Assembly: GCA_035532215.1 (NCBI GenBank)
Contig: DATKRK010000066.1
Location: 1-46,389 of the forward strand
Origin: JAICIG01 sp035532215
GTDB lineage: Bacteria; Planctomycetota; Planctomycetia; Pirellulales; JAICIG01
DNA length: 46,389 nucleotides
Reading direction: 5' to 3'
Shown here: positions 39,751-46,389 of the stretch, piece after piece
Layout of the letters: each line of letters starts with the position of its first letter
How positions within the stretch are numbered: position 1 is the stretch's first letter
The notes under the pieces: model-generated
The model's input: the letters and a program-made list of their open reading frames with translations, nothing else
Databases searched by the model: none
Told to the model about the DNA's origin: nothing
Program-made: the position numbers and the translations under genes

Positions 39751-41340
39751 TTGACTCGCATCATCATCGACCCGATCACGCGCATCGAAGGGCATCTGGC
39801 GATCGAAGTCGAGGTGCAAGACGGGCAGGTCACGAACGCCTGGACGTCGGGCACGCTGTTTCGAGGCTTCGAGATCATCCTCAAGGGGCGCGACCCGCGA
39901 GACGCCTACCACATTACGCAGCGGATCTGCGGCGTTTGTCCGACCTCGCACGGCCATGCCGCGGCATTGTGCCTGGAGCACGCGGCCGGCATTCGCCCGC
40001 CCGACACCGGACGCCTGGTGCGAAACCTGGTCGAGGGCGCCCAATTCCTGCACTCGCACATCCTCTGGTTCTATCATCTGGCCGCGCTCGACTTCGTCGA
40101 CGTGGTCTCGGCGCTGAAGGCCGAGCCCAAGGAAGCCTCGCTCAAGGAAGTGCAGGCCCGCTTGCAGCGTTTCGTCGACAGCGGGCAACTCGGGCCGTTC
40201 GCCAACGCCTACTGGGGCCACCCGGCCTACCGTTTGCCGCCCGAGTTGAACCTGCTGGGCGTGGCCCACTACTTGGAAGCCTTGGAAAAACAGGCGAAGG
40301 CGTCGCACATCTCGGCCATCTTCGGCGGCCGCATGCCGATGACCATGACGACGCCAGCCGGCGGCTCGACCCACGTGCCGACGGTCGACGACATTGCCAA
40401 CCTGCTGCCGCGGATCGCGGAATTGCAGGCCTGGATCGATCGCGTGTTCGTCCCCGACGTGCTGGCCATCGCGCCGCACTACCTCGACTATGCGAAATTG
40501 GGCGTCGGACCGCGCAATTTTCTGGCCTGGGGCGTGTTCGACGACGCCAGCTTCGACCCCGGCCAGCGGCTGTTGCCCAGCGGCGTCGTGCTCGACGGGC
40601 GCCTCGCGCCCGGCGAGGTCGACGAGCGGGACGTCACCGAGGACGTGACCCACGGCTGGTACGCCGACCGTCCGCCCGAACATCCCAGCGTCGGCGTCAC
40701 CGAGCCCAACTTCACCAAGTGGGACGTCAACGAAAAATACTCTTGGGCCAAGGCGCCGCGCTACGGCGAGCGAGTCATGGAGACCGGCGCGCTGGCGCGG
40801 ATGCTCGTGGCTTATTCCAAGGGGCGCGAGCCGGTCCGGCGGCTGATCGACGGCGCGCTCGCATCGCTGGGCGTGGCGGGCCAGCCGGAAACGCTGTTTT
40901 CGGTCGCAGGCCGGTTGGTCGCCCGGGCGCTCGAAGCCAAGCTGATCGCCGACGCCATGCCCGGCTGGGCCCAAGAGATTCTGGACAACCTGGCGGCGGA
41001 CAAGCGCGAGACCTTCACGGATTACAGTCTGCCGTCCGAAGGGCAAGGCGTCGGACTGTGGGAAGCGCCGCGCGGCGCTCTGGGGCACTGGAACCAGATC
41101 GAGCGCGGCCGCATCGCCAACTACCAGATCATCACGCCGACCTGCTGGAACATCTCGCCCCGCGACGAGCGCGGCGTGCCGGGCGCCATCGAACAATCGC
41201 TCGTCGGCACTCCGGTGGCCGACCCCAAGCGGCCGCTAGAGGTGCTGCGCGTGGCGCACTCCTTCGATCCCTGTCTGGCGTGTACGGTTCACATGATCGA
41301 TCTCGAGCGAAACGAGCGGTACCGCGTGCGCGTGTCATAG
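39751..41340 (+). CDS. [NiFe]-hydrogenase large (catalytic) subunit, 529 aa
   Basis: Both nickel-binding motifs are intact: RICGVCPTSHGHAA with Cys60 and Cys63, and DPCLACTVH with Cys508, Cys511 and His514. The protein continues 15 residues past that His (ending MIDLERNERYRVRVS). This is the usual C-terminal extension removed by the maturation protease encoded at 43.0 kb. The start DPITRIEGHLAIEVEV is canonical. TTG 39751 is the best start (gaaaggg upstream); the 116 bases after the small-subunit gene hold no gene. The 3' end overlaps the opposite-strand DUF5615 gene by 6 bases. The enzyme oxidises (or makes) H2 at the Ni-Fe(CN)2CO site. None of the hyp maturation genes is in this window. Confidence 0.95.
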   Translation: MTRIIIDPITRIEGHLAIEVEVQDGQVTNAWTSGTLFRGFEIILKGRDPRDAYHITQRICGVCPTSHGHAAALCLEHAAGIRPPDTGRLVRNLVEGAQFLHSHILWFYHLAALDFVDVVSALKAEPKEASLKEVQARLQRFVDSGQLGPFANAYWGHPAYRLPPELNLLGVAHYLEALEKQAKASHISAIFGGRMPMTMTTPAGGSTHVPTVDDIANLLPRIAELQAWIDRVFVPDVLAIAPHYLDYAKLGVGPRNFLAWGVFDDASFDPGQRLLPSGVVLDGRLAPGEVDERDVTEDVTHGWYADRPPEHPSVGVTEPNFTKWDVNEKYSWAKAPRYGERVMETGALARMLVAYSKGREPVRRLIDGALASLGVAGQPETLFSVAGRLVARALEAKLIADAMPGWAQEILDNLAADKRETFTDYSLPSEGQGVGLWEAPRGALGHWNQIERGRIANYQIITPTCWNISPRDERGVPGAIEQSLVGTPVADPKRPLEVLRVAHSFDPCLACTVHMIDLERNERYRVRVS

Positions 41341-41670
41341 ATATTCCACTCGGTTGCGCATCTGATCGCGGTCGGCGACTCCGTGAAGGAGTTCCAAGAG
41401 TTGGATGAGCATCCCGATTGCGTGTTTTTGCTGCGGACACCAGGCGATGCCGGCGTGGGCAATGCCTGACCTGTGCAAGGCCAGGTAGTCGGTGTCGAAG
41501 GTGACCATGACACGGCCCTCAGAACGTGCAAAAGCCAACTGGTCAGGATCGGGCAAGCCGCATCGTCCGGCATCCTGTGCCGTCAACACGTCGATACCGC
41601 GCTGCCGAAGGTTCCGGCTGATGGGTGCAGGATAGTGTTCGTCCATGAAATACCGGATTGGCTCAGCCAA
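41335..41670 (-). CDS. DUF5615 PIN-like protein (toxin-like), 111 aa
   Basis: IRYFMDEHYPAPISRNLRQRGIDVLTAQDAG at the start, VMVTFDTDYLAL in the middle and GIAWCPQQK match DUF5615, a PIN-like family often encoded with DUF433. The Asp residues of DEH, TAQD and TFDTD are the likely metal ligands. The start is TTG at 41670 within the end of the DUF433 gene (overlap 8 bases); ATG 41646 is a weaker alternative because it loses the first strand. Such pairs are considered toxin-antitoxin modules. It lies on the opposite strand to the hydrogenase genes around it, and its 3' end overlaps the large-subunit gene. Confidence 0.85.
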   Translation of the reverse strand: MAEPIRYFMDEHYPAPISRNLRQRGIDVLTAQDAGRCGLPDPDQLAFARSEGRVMVTFDTDYLALHRSGIAHAGIAWCPQQKHAIGMLIQLLELLHGVADRDQMRNRVEYL

Positions 41671-41980
41671 TGAGCCTCTCCTTCAGTTCGCGCGGAATCA
41701 GCGACGGACAGTTCGACTCGGCCCACGTGGCCCATTCTTCGTCGTTGCGGAGGTCTTTTTCAATCTCTTCGACGTTGTCGAAGTAGTAGGCCAGCGCGGC
41801 ATGGATGTCGGCCTTCGTGATCGAAGGAAACAATTCGTCCACAATCTTCGCAGCCGAATAATTGCGCATCTCGTGCCAGACAACGATATCCATCACGCGG
41901 ATGCGGTGGCCAGCGATGCACGCCTTTCCCCCACAGACTCCTGGGGTCTTCGTAATGTGGCTTTTATCGACGTATTGCAC
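41663..41980 (-). CDS. DUF433 family protein (antitoxin-like), 105 aa
   Basis: The PGVCGGKACIAGHRIRVMDIV block (about residues 13-33) is the DUF433 hallmark, and helix-turn-helix-like sequence follows (SAAKIVDELFPSITKADIHAALAYYFDN). These proteins act as antitoxin-like partners to DUF5615. GTG 41980 is the start, with a GGGA-like ribosome-binding site. A perfect TATAAT on the minus strand (42040-42045) could be its -10. It overlaps the toxin-like gene by 8 bases. The pair splits the hydrogenase locus. Confidence 0.85.
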   Translation of the reverse strand: MQYVDKSHITKTPGVCGGKACIAGHRIRVMDIVVWHEMRNYSAAKIVDELFPSITKADIHAALAYYFDNVEEIEKDLRNDEEWATWAESNCPSLIPRELKERLIG

Positions 41981-42298
41981 GGAATCATCCCTTTGTGAAT
42001 TGTGGAGGAGGCGACGAGTAAGCAGCCTCGGGCGAAGTCATTATACGCTCGGCCCGTCAAACATGCTGATCGGCCCGCGGGAGGGGTTGGTTTCCCGGAG
42101 CGGCCGAGGATTGGATAATCCGGATTCGACGTGCCCGCCTCGGATGAGCCCAAATGCTTGACATCCCTGACTTTGCGCGTATTCTTTCACGCAGGAACCG
42201 CCTCCTCGCCGTAATTCCGATGATCGCCTTGAGCATTACCAGACGCGGGTGAGGCGGAAGCGATCGTCAGTGCATGAAAAACCCGGAACCGGCTGACG
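41981..42298. other. Intergenic region between the toxin-antitoxin-like pair and the cytochrome b gene
   Basis: About 318 bases. It contains the probable promoter at 42158-42185 (plus) and a possible -10 on the minus strand at 42040-42045. I see no gene. Confidence 0.5.
42158..42185 (+). promoter_or_regulatory. Probable promoter of the hydrogenase cytochrome b and protease genes
   Basis: TTGACA (42158-42163) and TATTCT (42180-42185) are 16 bases apart, about 113 bases before the cytochrome b ATG. It would let these two genes be expressed although the inverted pair separates them from the structural genes. Confidence 0.5.
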
Positions 42299-43021
42299 AT
42301 GGAATCGGACGCGAAGAAGATCGAGGGTGCATTGCCGCCCGGCGTCGAGCGCGAATACCGCTACGAATGGAACTGGGCCTATCGCATCGATCATTGGCTC
42401 CGCGCCGCGGCGATTTTCGTGCTGGCGGCAAGCGGTTTCTATATTTACAGGCCCTTTGCCGGCGCGTGGGAATCGCAGCCGGCGGCCTCCGTGGCCGACG
42501 CTTGGCTGGTGATGGCCTGGATGCGCTTCGCCCATTTCGTGGCCGCTTACGTGCTGATTCTCGGGCTGGTCGTGCGAGTCTATCTCGCTTTCAACTCGCG
42601 CTTCGACGCCGACTGGCGCGACTTCGGCCTGCTGTGCAACCTGCGCGACGCGCCGCAAATGATCAAGTACTACTTGTTCTTGTCGCCGTCGCACAAGCCC
42701 TACCGGCGCTACAACCCCCTGCAAGCCATGACCTACCTGCTTTGGGCCGTGCTGATCGTCGTGCAAGCGCTCACGGGATTCGCCTTGTACGAAGGCAATG
42801 TATTCGGCTTGTTCCCCTCCGCCGCCAATTTCCTCTGGGTGCAGCAATGGCTGGGCGGCAACGCCAACACCCGGCTGCTGCACTACCTGATCACCTGGGT
42901 GTTTCTGATTACGGCCGCCGTTCACGTCTACATGGCGGTGATGGTCAGTTGGACCCAGCGGGATCATTCGTTCCGCGCCATGTTCACCGGCTACGTCTTG
43001 AAGCGGCGCGGCGAACCATGA
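42299..43021 (+). CDS. Ni/Fe-hydrogenase b-type cytochrome subunit, 240 aa
   Basis: A four-helix membrane cytochrome. The first region has YRIDHWLRAAAIFVLAASGFYIY with the heme His about residue 32. RFAHFVAAYVLILGLVVRVYLAF, LLWAVLIVVQALTGFALY and LLHYLITWVFLITAAVHVYMAV follow, with the late His pair. It transfers electrons from the small subunit to the quinone pool and holds the enzyme on the membrane. The fit to HyaC/HupC is good. The stop overlaps the protease gene by 4 bases (ATGA). Confidence 0.92.
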   Translation: MESDAKKIEGALPPGVEREYRYEWNWAYRIDHWLRAAAIFVLAASGFYIYRPFAGAWESQPAASVADAWLVMAWMRFAHFVAAYVLILGLVVRVYLAFNSRFDADWRDFGLLCNLRDAPQMIKYYLFLSPSHKPYRRYNPLQAMTYLLWAVLIVVQALTGFALYEGNVFGLFPSAANFLWVQQWLGGNANTRLLHYLITWVFLITAAVHVYMAVMVSWTQRDHSFRAMFTGYVLKRRGEP

Positions 43022-43560
43022 CGCCTGGTCCGCAGCGCGTGATCGTGCTCGGCGTCGGCAATCCGCTGATGCAGGACGACGGCGTCGGCGTTTGGGCGCT
43101 CAGCGAACTGGCGGCCCGCTATGAATTGCCCTCCGTCGTCCGGCTGGTCGACGGCGGCGTCAGCGGCTTCGCCTGGCTGGACGAACTGGCCGACGCGGAG
43201 TTGCTGTTGATTGTCGACGCCGTCCGCGGCAGCGAGTCGCCGGGAACGCTCTGCTGGCTGACGCCCGAGGAGTTGGCCGATCGGTTGGGGCCGGTTTTGT
43301 CCGCACACGACGTGACGTTGGCCGACGTGCTGGCCATGGCCCGGCTATTGAACCAATTGCCGCCCACGCGGATTCTGGGCGTGCAGACGACCGAGGGGCA
43401 GCAAGTCGGTTTGGAGCTGACCCCCGTTTTGCGCCGCGCGCTGCCGAGCGTGGCCGCCGCCCTGGCCGACGAATTGCACCGGCTGGGCTTGGCGGCGAGC
43501 AGAAAGGCGCCGCCGAGCGAAGCCGAGGTTCAGCCAAGTCCGGGCGAGCAAAAGCCATGA
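43018..43560 (+). CDS. Hydrogenase maturation endopeptidase (HyaD/HupD type), 180 aa
   Basis: VLGVGNPLMQDDGVGVWALSEL (about residues 8-29) contains the conserved Asp of the nickel-sensing site. LVDGGVSGFAWLDELADAELLLIVDAV supplies the second acidic ligand. SAHDVTLADVLAMA supplies the conserved His. The enzyme cuts off the C-terminal extension of the large subunit after nickel insertion. It is coupled to the cytochrome b gene by a 4-base overlap. The C-terminal end (about 160-180) is Pro/Glu-rich and atypical. Confidence 0.93.
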   Translation: MTPGPQRVIVLGVGNPLMQDDGVGVWALSELAARYELPSVVRLVDGGVSGFAWLDELADAELLLIVDAVRGSESPGTLCWLTPEELADRLGPVLSAHDVTLADVLAMARLLNQLPPTRILGVQTTEGQQVGLELTPVLRRALPSVAAALADELHRLGLAASRKAPPSEAEVQPSPGEQKP

Positions 43561-43637
43561 CTCCGTACTACAAACGTTCCGTTTCTTTCCGGGCCGCGAA
43601 GATTTCATCCTGCGGGTCAAGCCGGGTTCCACGGTGT

Positions 43638-43657
43638 GAACCTTAAAATCAAGGTTC
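43638..43657 (+). terminator. Short hairpin after the hydrogenase protease gene
   Basis: GAACCTT-AAAATC-AAGGTTC forms a perfect 7-bp stem with a 6-base loop about 80 bases after the protease stop. No U-tract follows, so termination is only a suggestion. Confidence 0.35.
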
Positions 43658-43659
43658 AG

Positions 43660-43715
43660 AATGTCGCTTTTCGCTCCGCGAAAAGACGTCTTTTCGCGGA
43701 GCGAAAAGCGACATT
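43660..43715. repeat. Perfect 56-bp palindrome
   Basis: Two 28-base arms (43660-43687 and 43688-43715) are exact reverse complements with no spacer, centred on GACGTC. The arm starts aatgtcgcttttcgctccgc. It lies between two converging genes (hydrogenase protease and cNMP-binding protein). It may act as a bidirectional terminator, an extruding hairpin or a copy of a palindromic repeat family. Confidence 0.9.
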
Positions 43716-43756
43716 GGTTGCGGCCAAAGGCTGCGCTGGGCATTTCCGCACGGCTG

Positions 43757-44227
43757 CTAACTGCCGCCGCCCGGCGCGCGGAACACGTCCAAGAGCTGAA
43801 AGCGGGTCGCTTCGAGTCGCTGTACGACCACCTGAGTGAAACGCATCAAGAACTCGTACCCCAGGTGATGGTCGGCGGCGCATTTGTCCCGCAAACATCG
43901 GCCGTCGAGCGAAATGGCGCGAGTCTGTTCCACGGCGCGAGCGTCGAAACGCCAGATATAGGGCGGCACGAGCCAGCCCCAGCCGAGAATGTCACCGTCT
44001 GTCAGCGTCTGGATCGTAATTGCCCCGCGTTCGGGAGCGTGGAACCCGACCGCCACCTTGCCCTGCCGGATCAAGTAAAACCGATCGGCGGGTTCGTTTT
44101 CCCGCGCAATCGTCTCGCCTGCTTGGAAGACCACGTTCGACGCGCAACCGACGAGCAGTTGCAGGTAGGCGGGCTCGAGCTCCTTGAAGAAAGGGTGCCG
44201 CGCTAGAATGGGCTCAAGGGTTGTCAT
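43757..44227 (-). CDS. Cyclic-nucleotide-binding-domain protein without DNA-binding domain, 156 aa
   Basis: A single Crp/Fnr-like cNMP-binding domain: FFKELEPAYLQLLVGCAS, FQAGETIARENEPADRFYLIRQGKVAVGF and GDILGWGWLVPPYIWRFDARAVEQT. The phosphate-binding cassette is only partly conserved. The protein ends after the C-terminal helix (VVVQRLEATRFQLLDVFRA) with no helix-turn-helix. It may bind a nucleotide or act as a sensor partner. It lies 39 bases downstream of the BON gene on the same strand and converges with the hydrogenase genes; a regulatory link to the hydrogenase is speculative. Confidence 0.85.
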   Translation of the reverse strand: MTTLEPILARHPFFKELEPAYLQLLVGCASNVVFQAGETIARENEPADRFYLIRQGKVAVGFHAPERGAITIQTLTDGDILGWGWLVPPYIWRFDARAVEQTRAISLDGRCLRDKCAADHHLGYEFLMRFTQVVVQRLEATRFQLLDVFRAPGGGS

Positions 44228-44266
44228 CGGTTATTCCCCGCTGATAACGGTCAATTTCGCCGCGGA

Positions 44267-44494
44267 TCAACTCACCTCGATCTGGTTGGAAAGCGGCAAT
44301 TGGGAAAAGTTCATCGCGATGTGCTGGACGAGTTGCTTAACATAGTAGCTCGGCGCCAGCCCGCTGAGAATCAAGTTGTTTTCTTGCACGCAAACTCGCA
44401 AGTTCCTCACTGGGCAGCCGAACCGGCTACGGATTTGACTCGTGATCGACGCTTCGACGTCGTTCACTGGCTGCCGATGACCTGTCCGATGCAC
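44267..44494 (-). CDS. BON-domain-like small protein, 75 aa
   Basis: The stretch VEASITSQIRSRFGCPVRNLRVCVQENNLILSGLAPSYYVKQLVQHIA resembles the BON fold (alpha-beta-beta with V..G.v.L.G.v.s...k). It has no signal peptide in the form chosen here. GTG 44494 is preceded by AGGAG 8 bases upstream, so I prefer it to ATG 44593, whose extra residues look unlike protein. BON domains usually bind membranes or lipids. It is the first gene of a two-gene unit with the cNMP-binding protein. Confidence 0.65.
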   Translation of the reverse strand: MHRTGHRQPVNDVEASITSQIRSRFGCPVRNLRVCVQENNLILSGLAPSYYVKQLVQHIAMNFSQLPLSNQIEVS

Positions 44495-45040
44495 GTTTTC
44501 TCTCCTTGGCGCGATTCCAGGATTCTCCGAACCGTTCCGAGTTGAGCAAAATATGCGCCGCCGAGTGCGACAGTCGAGCAACAAAATAGGCATTGCTTTT
44601 CAAAAGCGGCTGAGCAGGCGCCGCGACGGGCTCGCGCGGTCGAGGTACGTTTCGTTGCAGCGCGCGGACGAGCGGGCTCTCTGGAGCGCTGCGCGCTATA
44701 TGGCGCATTGCGTTCGTATCATGCGACAGCGGCCAGCAGCGATTGCGCCCGTCCTGTACAAAAATGTTGTCCGACGGAACCGCTGGCGGAGACTGGGGTT
44801 AGTTCATGCCGGCGAAGTGGGCGATTGGCGCGGCAAAGGGCCGCGGAAGAGGTGCGAGGTCGGCCGGCCGACGCACTTCAGCGTCCAAGCGTCGGCCGCG
44901 CGGCCAATTCCTCCTTCTGGAATTGAATGACCCAGCCGTCCGGGCCAGCGGCCGCCGTCGACTCTTGCCGCGGTCGCCGATAACTTCAGTGTCGCCGGCG
45001 TTCCGCACCGATCTCTCCTTCCTGCCGAGAGTTCGGAAGG
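44495..45040. other. Intergenic region with one dispersed repeat copy, no gene seen
   Basis: About 545 bases with chance open frames only. It contains the repeat at 44745-44798. Other parts are rich in gcgc/gcgg words without clear order. Confidence 0.55.
44745..44798 (+). repeat. Dispersed repeat, third copy
   Basis: Reads gcgcccgtcctgtacaaaaa and then tgttgtccgacggaaccgct to gactgggg. It aligns over about 53 bases with 30556-30608 and more weakly with 30506-30539. Both sites are intergenic. Confidence 0.6.
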
Positions 45041-46389
45041 TCAAATGCTCTTCGAACTGTCGTAGTAATGATTCGACGCGAGCATGTCTTCGATCACGTC
45101 GTCCCAGGGCGTGCTCGCCTGGAGCTTTTGATAGAAGACGTCGTTCGATCCGCCGGCGTTGGGGACGTTGCCCTGGAAGTAAAGGTTCTCCCAGCCGCCG
45201 CCGGTGACCTGCGACAATCCCGAGCTGCTGGAGTTCATGAGCAGGTCGTGTTCGGCCTCGGGCGAGCCGAGCATCTCGCGCACGAGGTTGTCGTGCGAGG
45301 GGCCCGCCTGCGCGGCAAGATTGGCCCAATAGGCTGCGCCGCCTGGATCGGCGGCGCGGCCCAGCAGGTCGCGATACAAGGCATCGACGAAGCCCGCGTT
45401 GGTATTGCCGTTGATGATGAAATATTCCTGCGAGCCGACGATTTCCGAGAGCAAGATTCTCTCATCGACTCCAGCGGCGAGTTGCGTGACGAAGAATTGC
45501 AAGCCGCCGGCGTCCGGCGCGCGATTCAAGAACTTCTCGTACATGCAGGTCACGAGGTGATCGCGGTACTCTTGCGAGGCCATGAAAGATTGGATCACCT
45601 GCTCGCGCCGCGGGTTGTTCAGATGGTTCGCCAACCCGTCGTGGTTGAGGTAATTCACCCAGAAAGCCTGGCCGCCGCTATCGGGATCGCGTCCCAGGAG
45701 CTCGCGGTACAAGTTCGTGACGAACGTGGCGTCGCTTCCATCGCCCGGCTGCCCGGCCAGGTAGCAACCCGCCGCGCCGCCGGCGCCCGAGACGATGACG
45801 GTCGAAGACACCGTGGCCGTGGTGTTCTGGCTCGAATTGGGCGAGGTCGTGGTCACGCTGGCCGAGTTGACCAGCGTGCCGGCCGCATTCGGCGTGACGA
45901 CAATTGAAATCGTATCGGTGGCGCCTGCCGCCAGCGTGCCTAGATTGGCGGTAATCGTGCCGCCGGAATTCGAAACCGAGCCGGCGCTGGAACTGCTGGA
46001 AACATAAGTGACCCCCGCGGGCAGAGCGTCAGTGACAACGGTTCCGGCAGCGTCGGTTCCGCCCGTATTTTGCACGGTGATCGTATACGTCAGATTCTGG
46101 CCGACAGTGTCCGGGTCGGGCGTAGCGATCTTGGTGATCGAGACATCGGCTTCCGCAGGGGCGCTAATGAGCGTCGTCGCCGTGGCCGTGTTGTTGGCCA
46201 CGTTCGTATCGCCGGCCGTGGTCGACGCAACCGCCGTATTCGTCAGGGTTCCGGCCACGGTCGGCAACCCCACGAGCGTAATCGTGTCGCTGGCGCCGGG
46301 GGCCAGATCGCCAAGATTGGCGGTCACGATGCCGCCCGAAGCGGAGACCGAGCCGGCGGTCGAAGTGGCGGATACGAACGTCAAGCCCA
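45041..46389 (-). CDS. DUF11-repeat surface protein with DUF4214 repeats, 3' part only
   Basis: The reading frame is open to the window edge, so the start lies outside. At the N-terminal side of what is seen there are two DUF11-type beta repeats with LPAGVTYVSSSSSAGSVSNSGG-like ends and a TPDPDTVGQNLTYTITVQNTG start. These form beta-sandwich modules of secreted proteins. Then three DUF4214-like helical repeats follow (FVTNLYRELLGRDPDSGGQAFWVNYL, MYEKFLNRAPDAGGLQFFV and FVDALYRDLLGRAADPGGAAYWANL). Such proteins are large, secreted and common in Planctomycetes; adhesive or S-layer roles are inferred. The C-terminal part has the curious heptapeptide ENLYFQG (45170-45190). The protein ends normally. 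Confidence 0.92.
   Translation of the reverse strand, partial: GLTFVSATSTAGSVSASGGIVTANLGDLAPGASDTITLVGLPTVAGTLTNTAVASTTAGDTNVANNTATATTLISAPAEADVSITKIATPDPDTVGQNLTYTITVQNTGGTDAAGTVVTDALPAGVTYVSSSSSAGSVSNSGGTITANLGTLAAGATDTISIVVTPNAAGTLVNSASVTTTSPNSSQNTTATVSSTVIVSGAGGAAGCYLAGQPGDGSDATFVTNLYRELLGRDPDSGGQAFWVNYLNHDGLANHLNNPRREQVIQSFMASQEYRDHLVTCMYEKFLNRAPDAGGLQFFVTQLAAGVDERILLSEIVGSQEYFIINGNTNAGFVDALYRDLLGRAADPGGAAYWANLAAQAGPSHDNLVREMLGSPEAEHDLLMNSSSSGLSQVTGGGWENLYFQGNVPNAGGSNDVFYQKLQASTPWDDVIEDMLASNHYYDSSKSI

Noticed and set aside
38348..41340. Assigning the hydrogenase to group 1h (actinobacterial high-affinity type)
   Set aside because: The Asp substitution is at the other Cys of the pair as I recall it, and the Tat signal and large-subunit motif differ. 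The subgroup cannot be fixed without a tree.
1..46389. CRISPR arrays, tRNA or rRNA genes
   Set aside because: No regularly spaced repeats and no cloverleaf or rRNA-like segments were noticed on either strand; a covariance-model scan was not possible.

Overview
The window looks like a chromosomal piece of a high-GC planctomycete, probably Pirellulales-like. The evidence is the set of families: a PVC-type heme-binding HEAT/cytochrome c protein, a BlaI/M56 peptidase pair, a periplasmic sulfatase, a DUF1559 pseudopilin, DUF1802 and a DUF11/DUF4214 surface protein. No rRNA, tRNA, CRISPR array or intact IS was seen. This taxonomic call is inference from gene content only.

Layout. (1) 1-10.6 kb is mixed: a 5'-truncated PVC-type cytochrome gene, a small hypothetical gene, a blaI-like repressor with a large M56 peptidase/sensor (probable operators 7.93-7.97 kb), a methyltransferase and a sulfatase. 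(2) 11.1-30.5 kb is one nearly gapless 19-kb cobalamin operon behind a sigma70-like promoter and a textbook B12 riboswitch. Gene order: cobU, cobT, cobD, cobQ, cbiB, cbiA, two tiny membrane proteins, cbiX-ferredoxin fusion, DUF3209, cbiC, ferredoxin, bluB, cbiD, cbiET, a vapBC module, cbiG, a cbiH-cbiL fusion, cobO, cbiF, DUF1802, cobS, cobC and a second ferredoxin. This is the early-cobalt (anaerobic-type) corrin route joined to O2-dependent lower-ligand synthesis by BluB; no cbiJ/cobK is visible. (3) 30.9-37.3 kb holds a DUF1559 pseudopilin, a small lipoprotein, and then a tightly packed set: a CobN-family chelatase with a signal peptide and a C-terminal membrane anchor, a MotA/TolQ/ExbB channel and a DUF2149 protein. 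(4) 37.3-38.3 kb is a decayed intergenic stretch with a response-regulator fragment and a 253-bp inverted-repeat structure. (5) 38.3-43.6 kb is a [NiFe]-hydrogenase locus (Tat-exported small subunit, large subunit, cytochrome b, maturation protease) split by an inverted DUF433/DUF5615 toxin-antitoxin-like pair. (6) 43.6-46.4 kb has a 56-bp perfect palindrome, a cyclic-nucleotide-binding protein, a BON-domain protein and the 3' part of a DUF11/DUF4214 surface protein running off the window.

Main hypothesis. The exported CobN homologue is not the usual cytoplasmic cobaltochelatase. The operon already has CbiX for cobalt insertion, no AAA+ CobS/CobT-type chelatase partners are present, and the protein is coupled to an ExbB-like channel and a DUF2149 protein that could act like ExbD. 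Together these suggest a proton-motive-force-driven envelope system that inserts, removes or imports metal or tetrapyrrole. Two further candidates for undescribed biology are the pair of 41-43-residue membrane proteins inside the cobalamin operon, and the hydrogenase small subunit whose first proximal-cluster Cys appears to be Asp.
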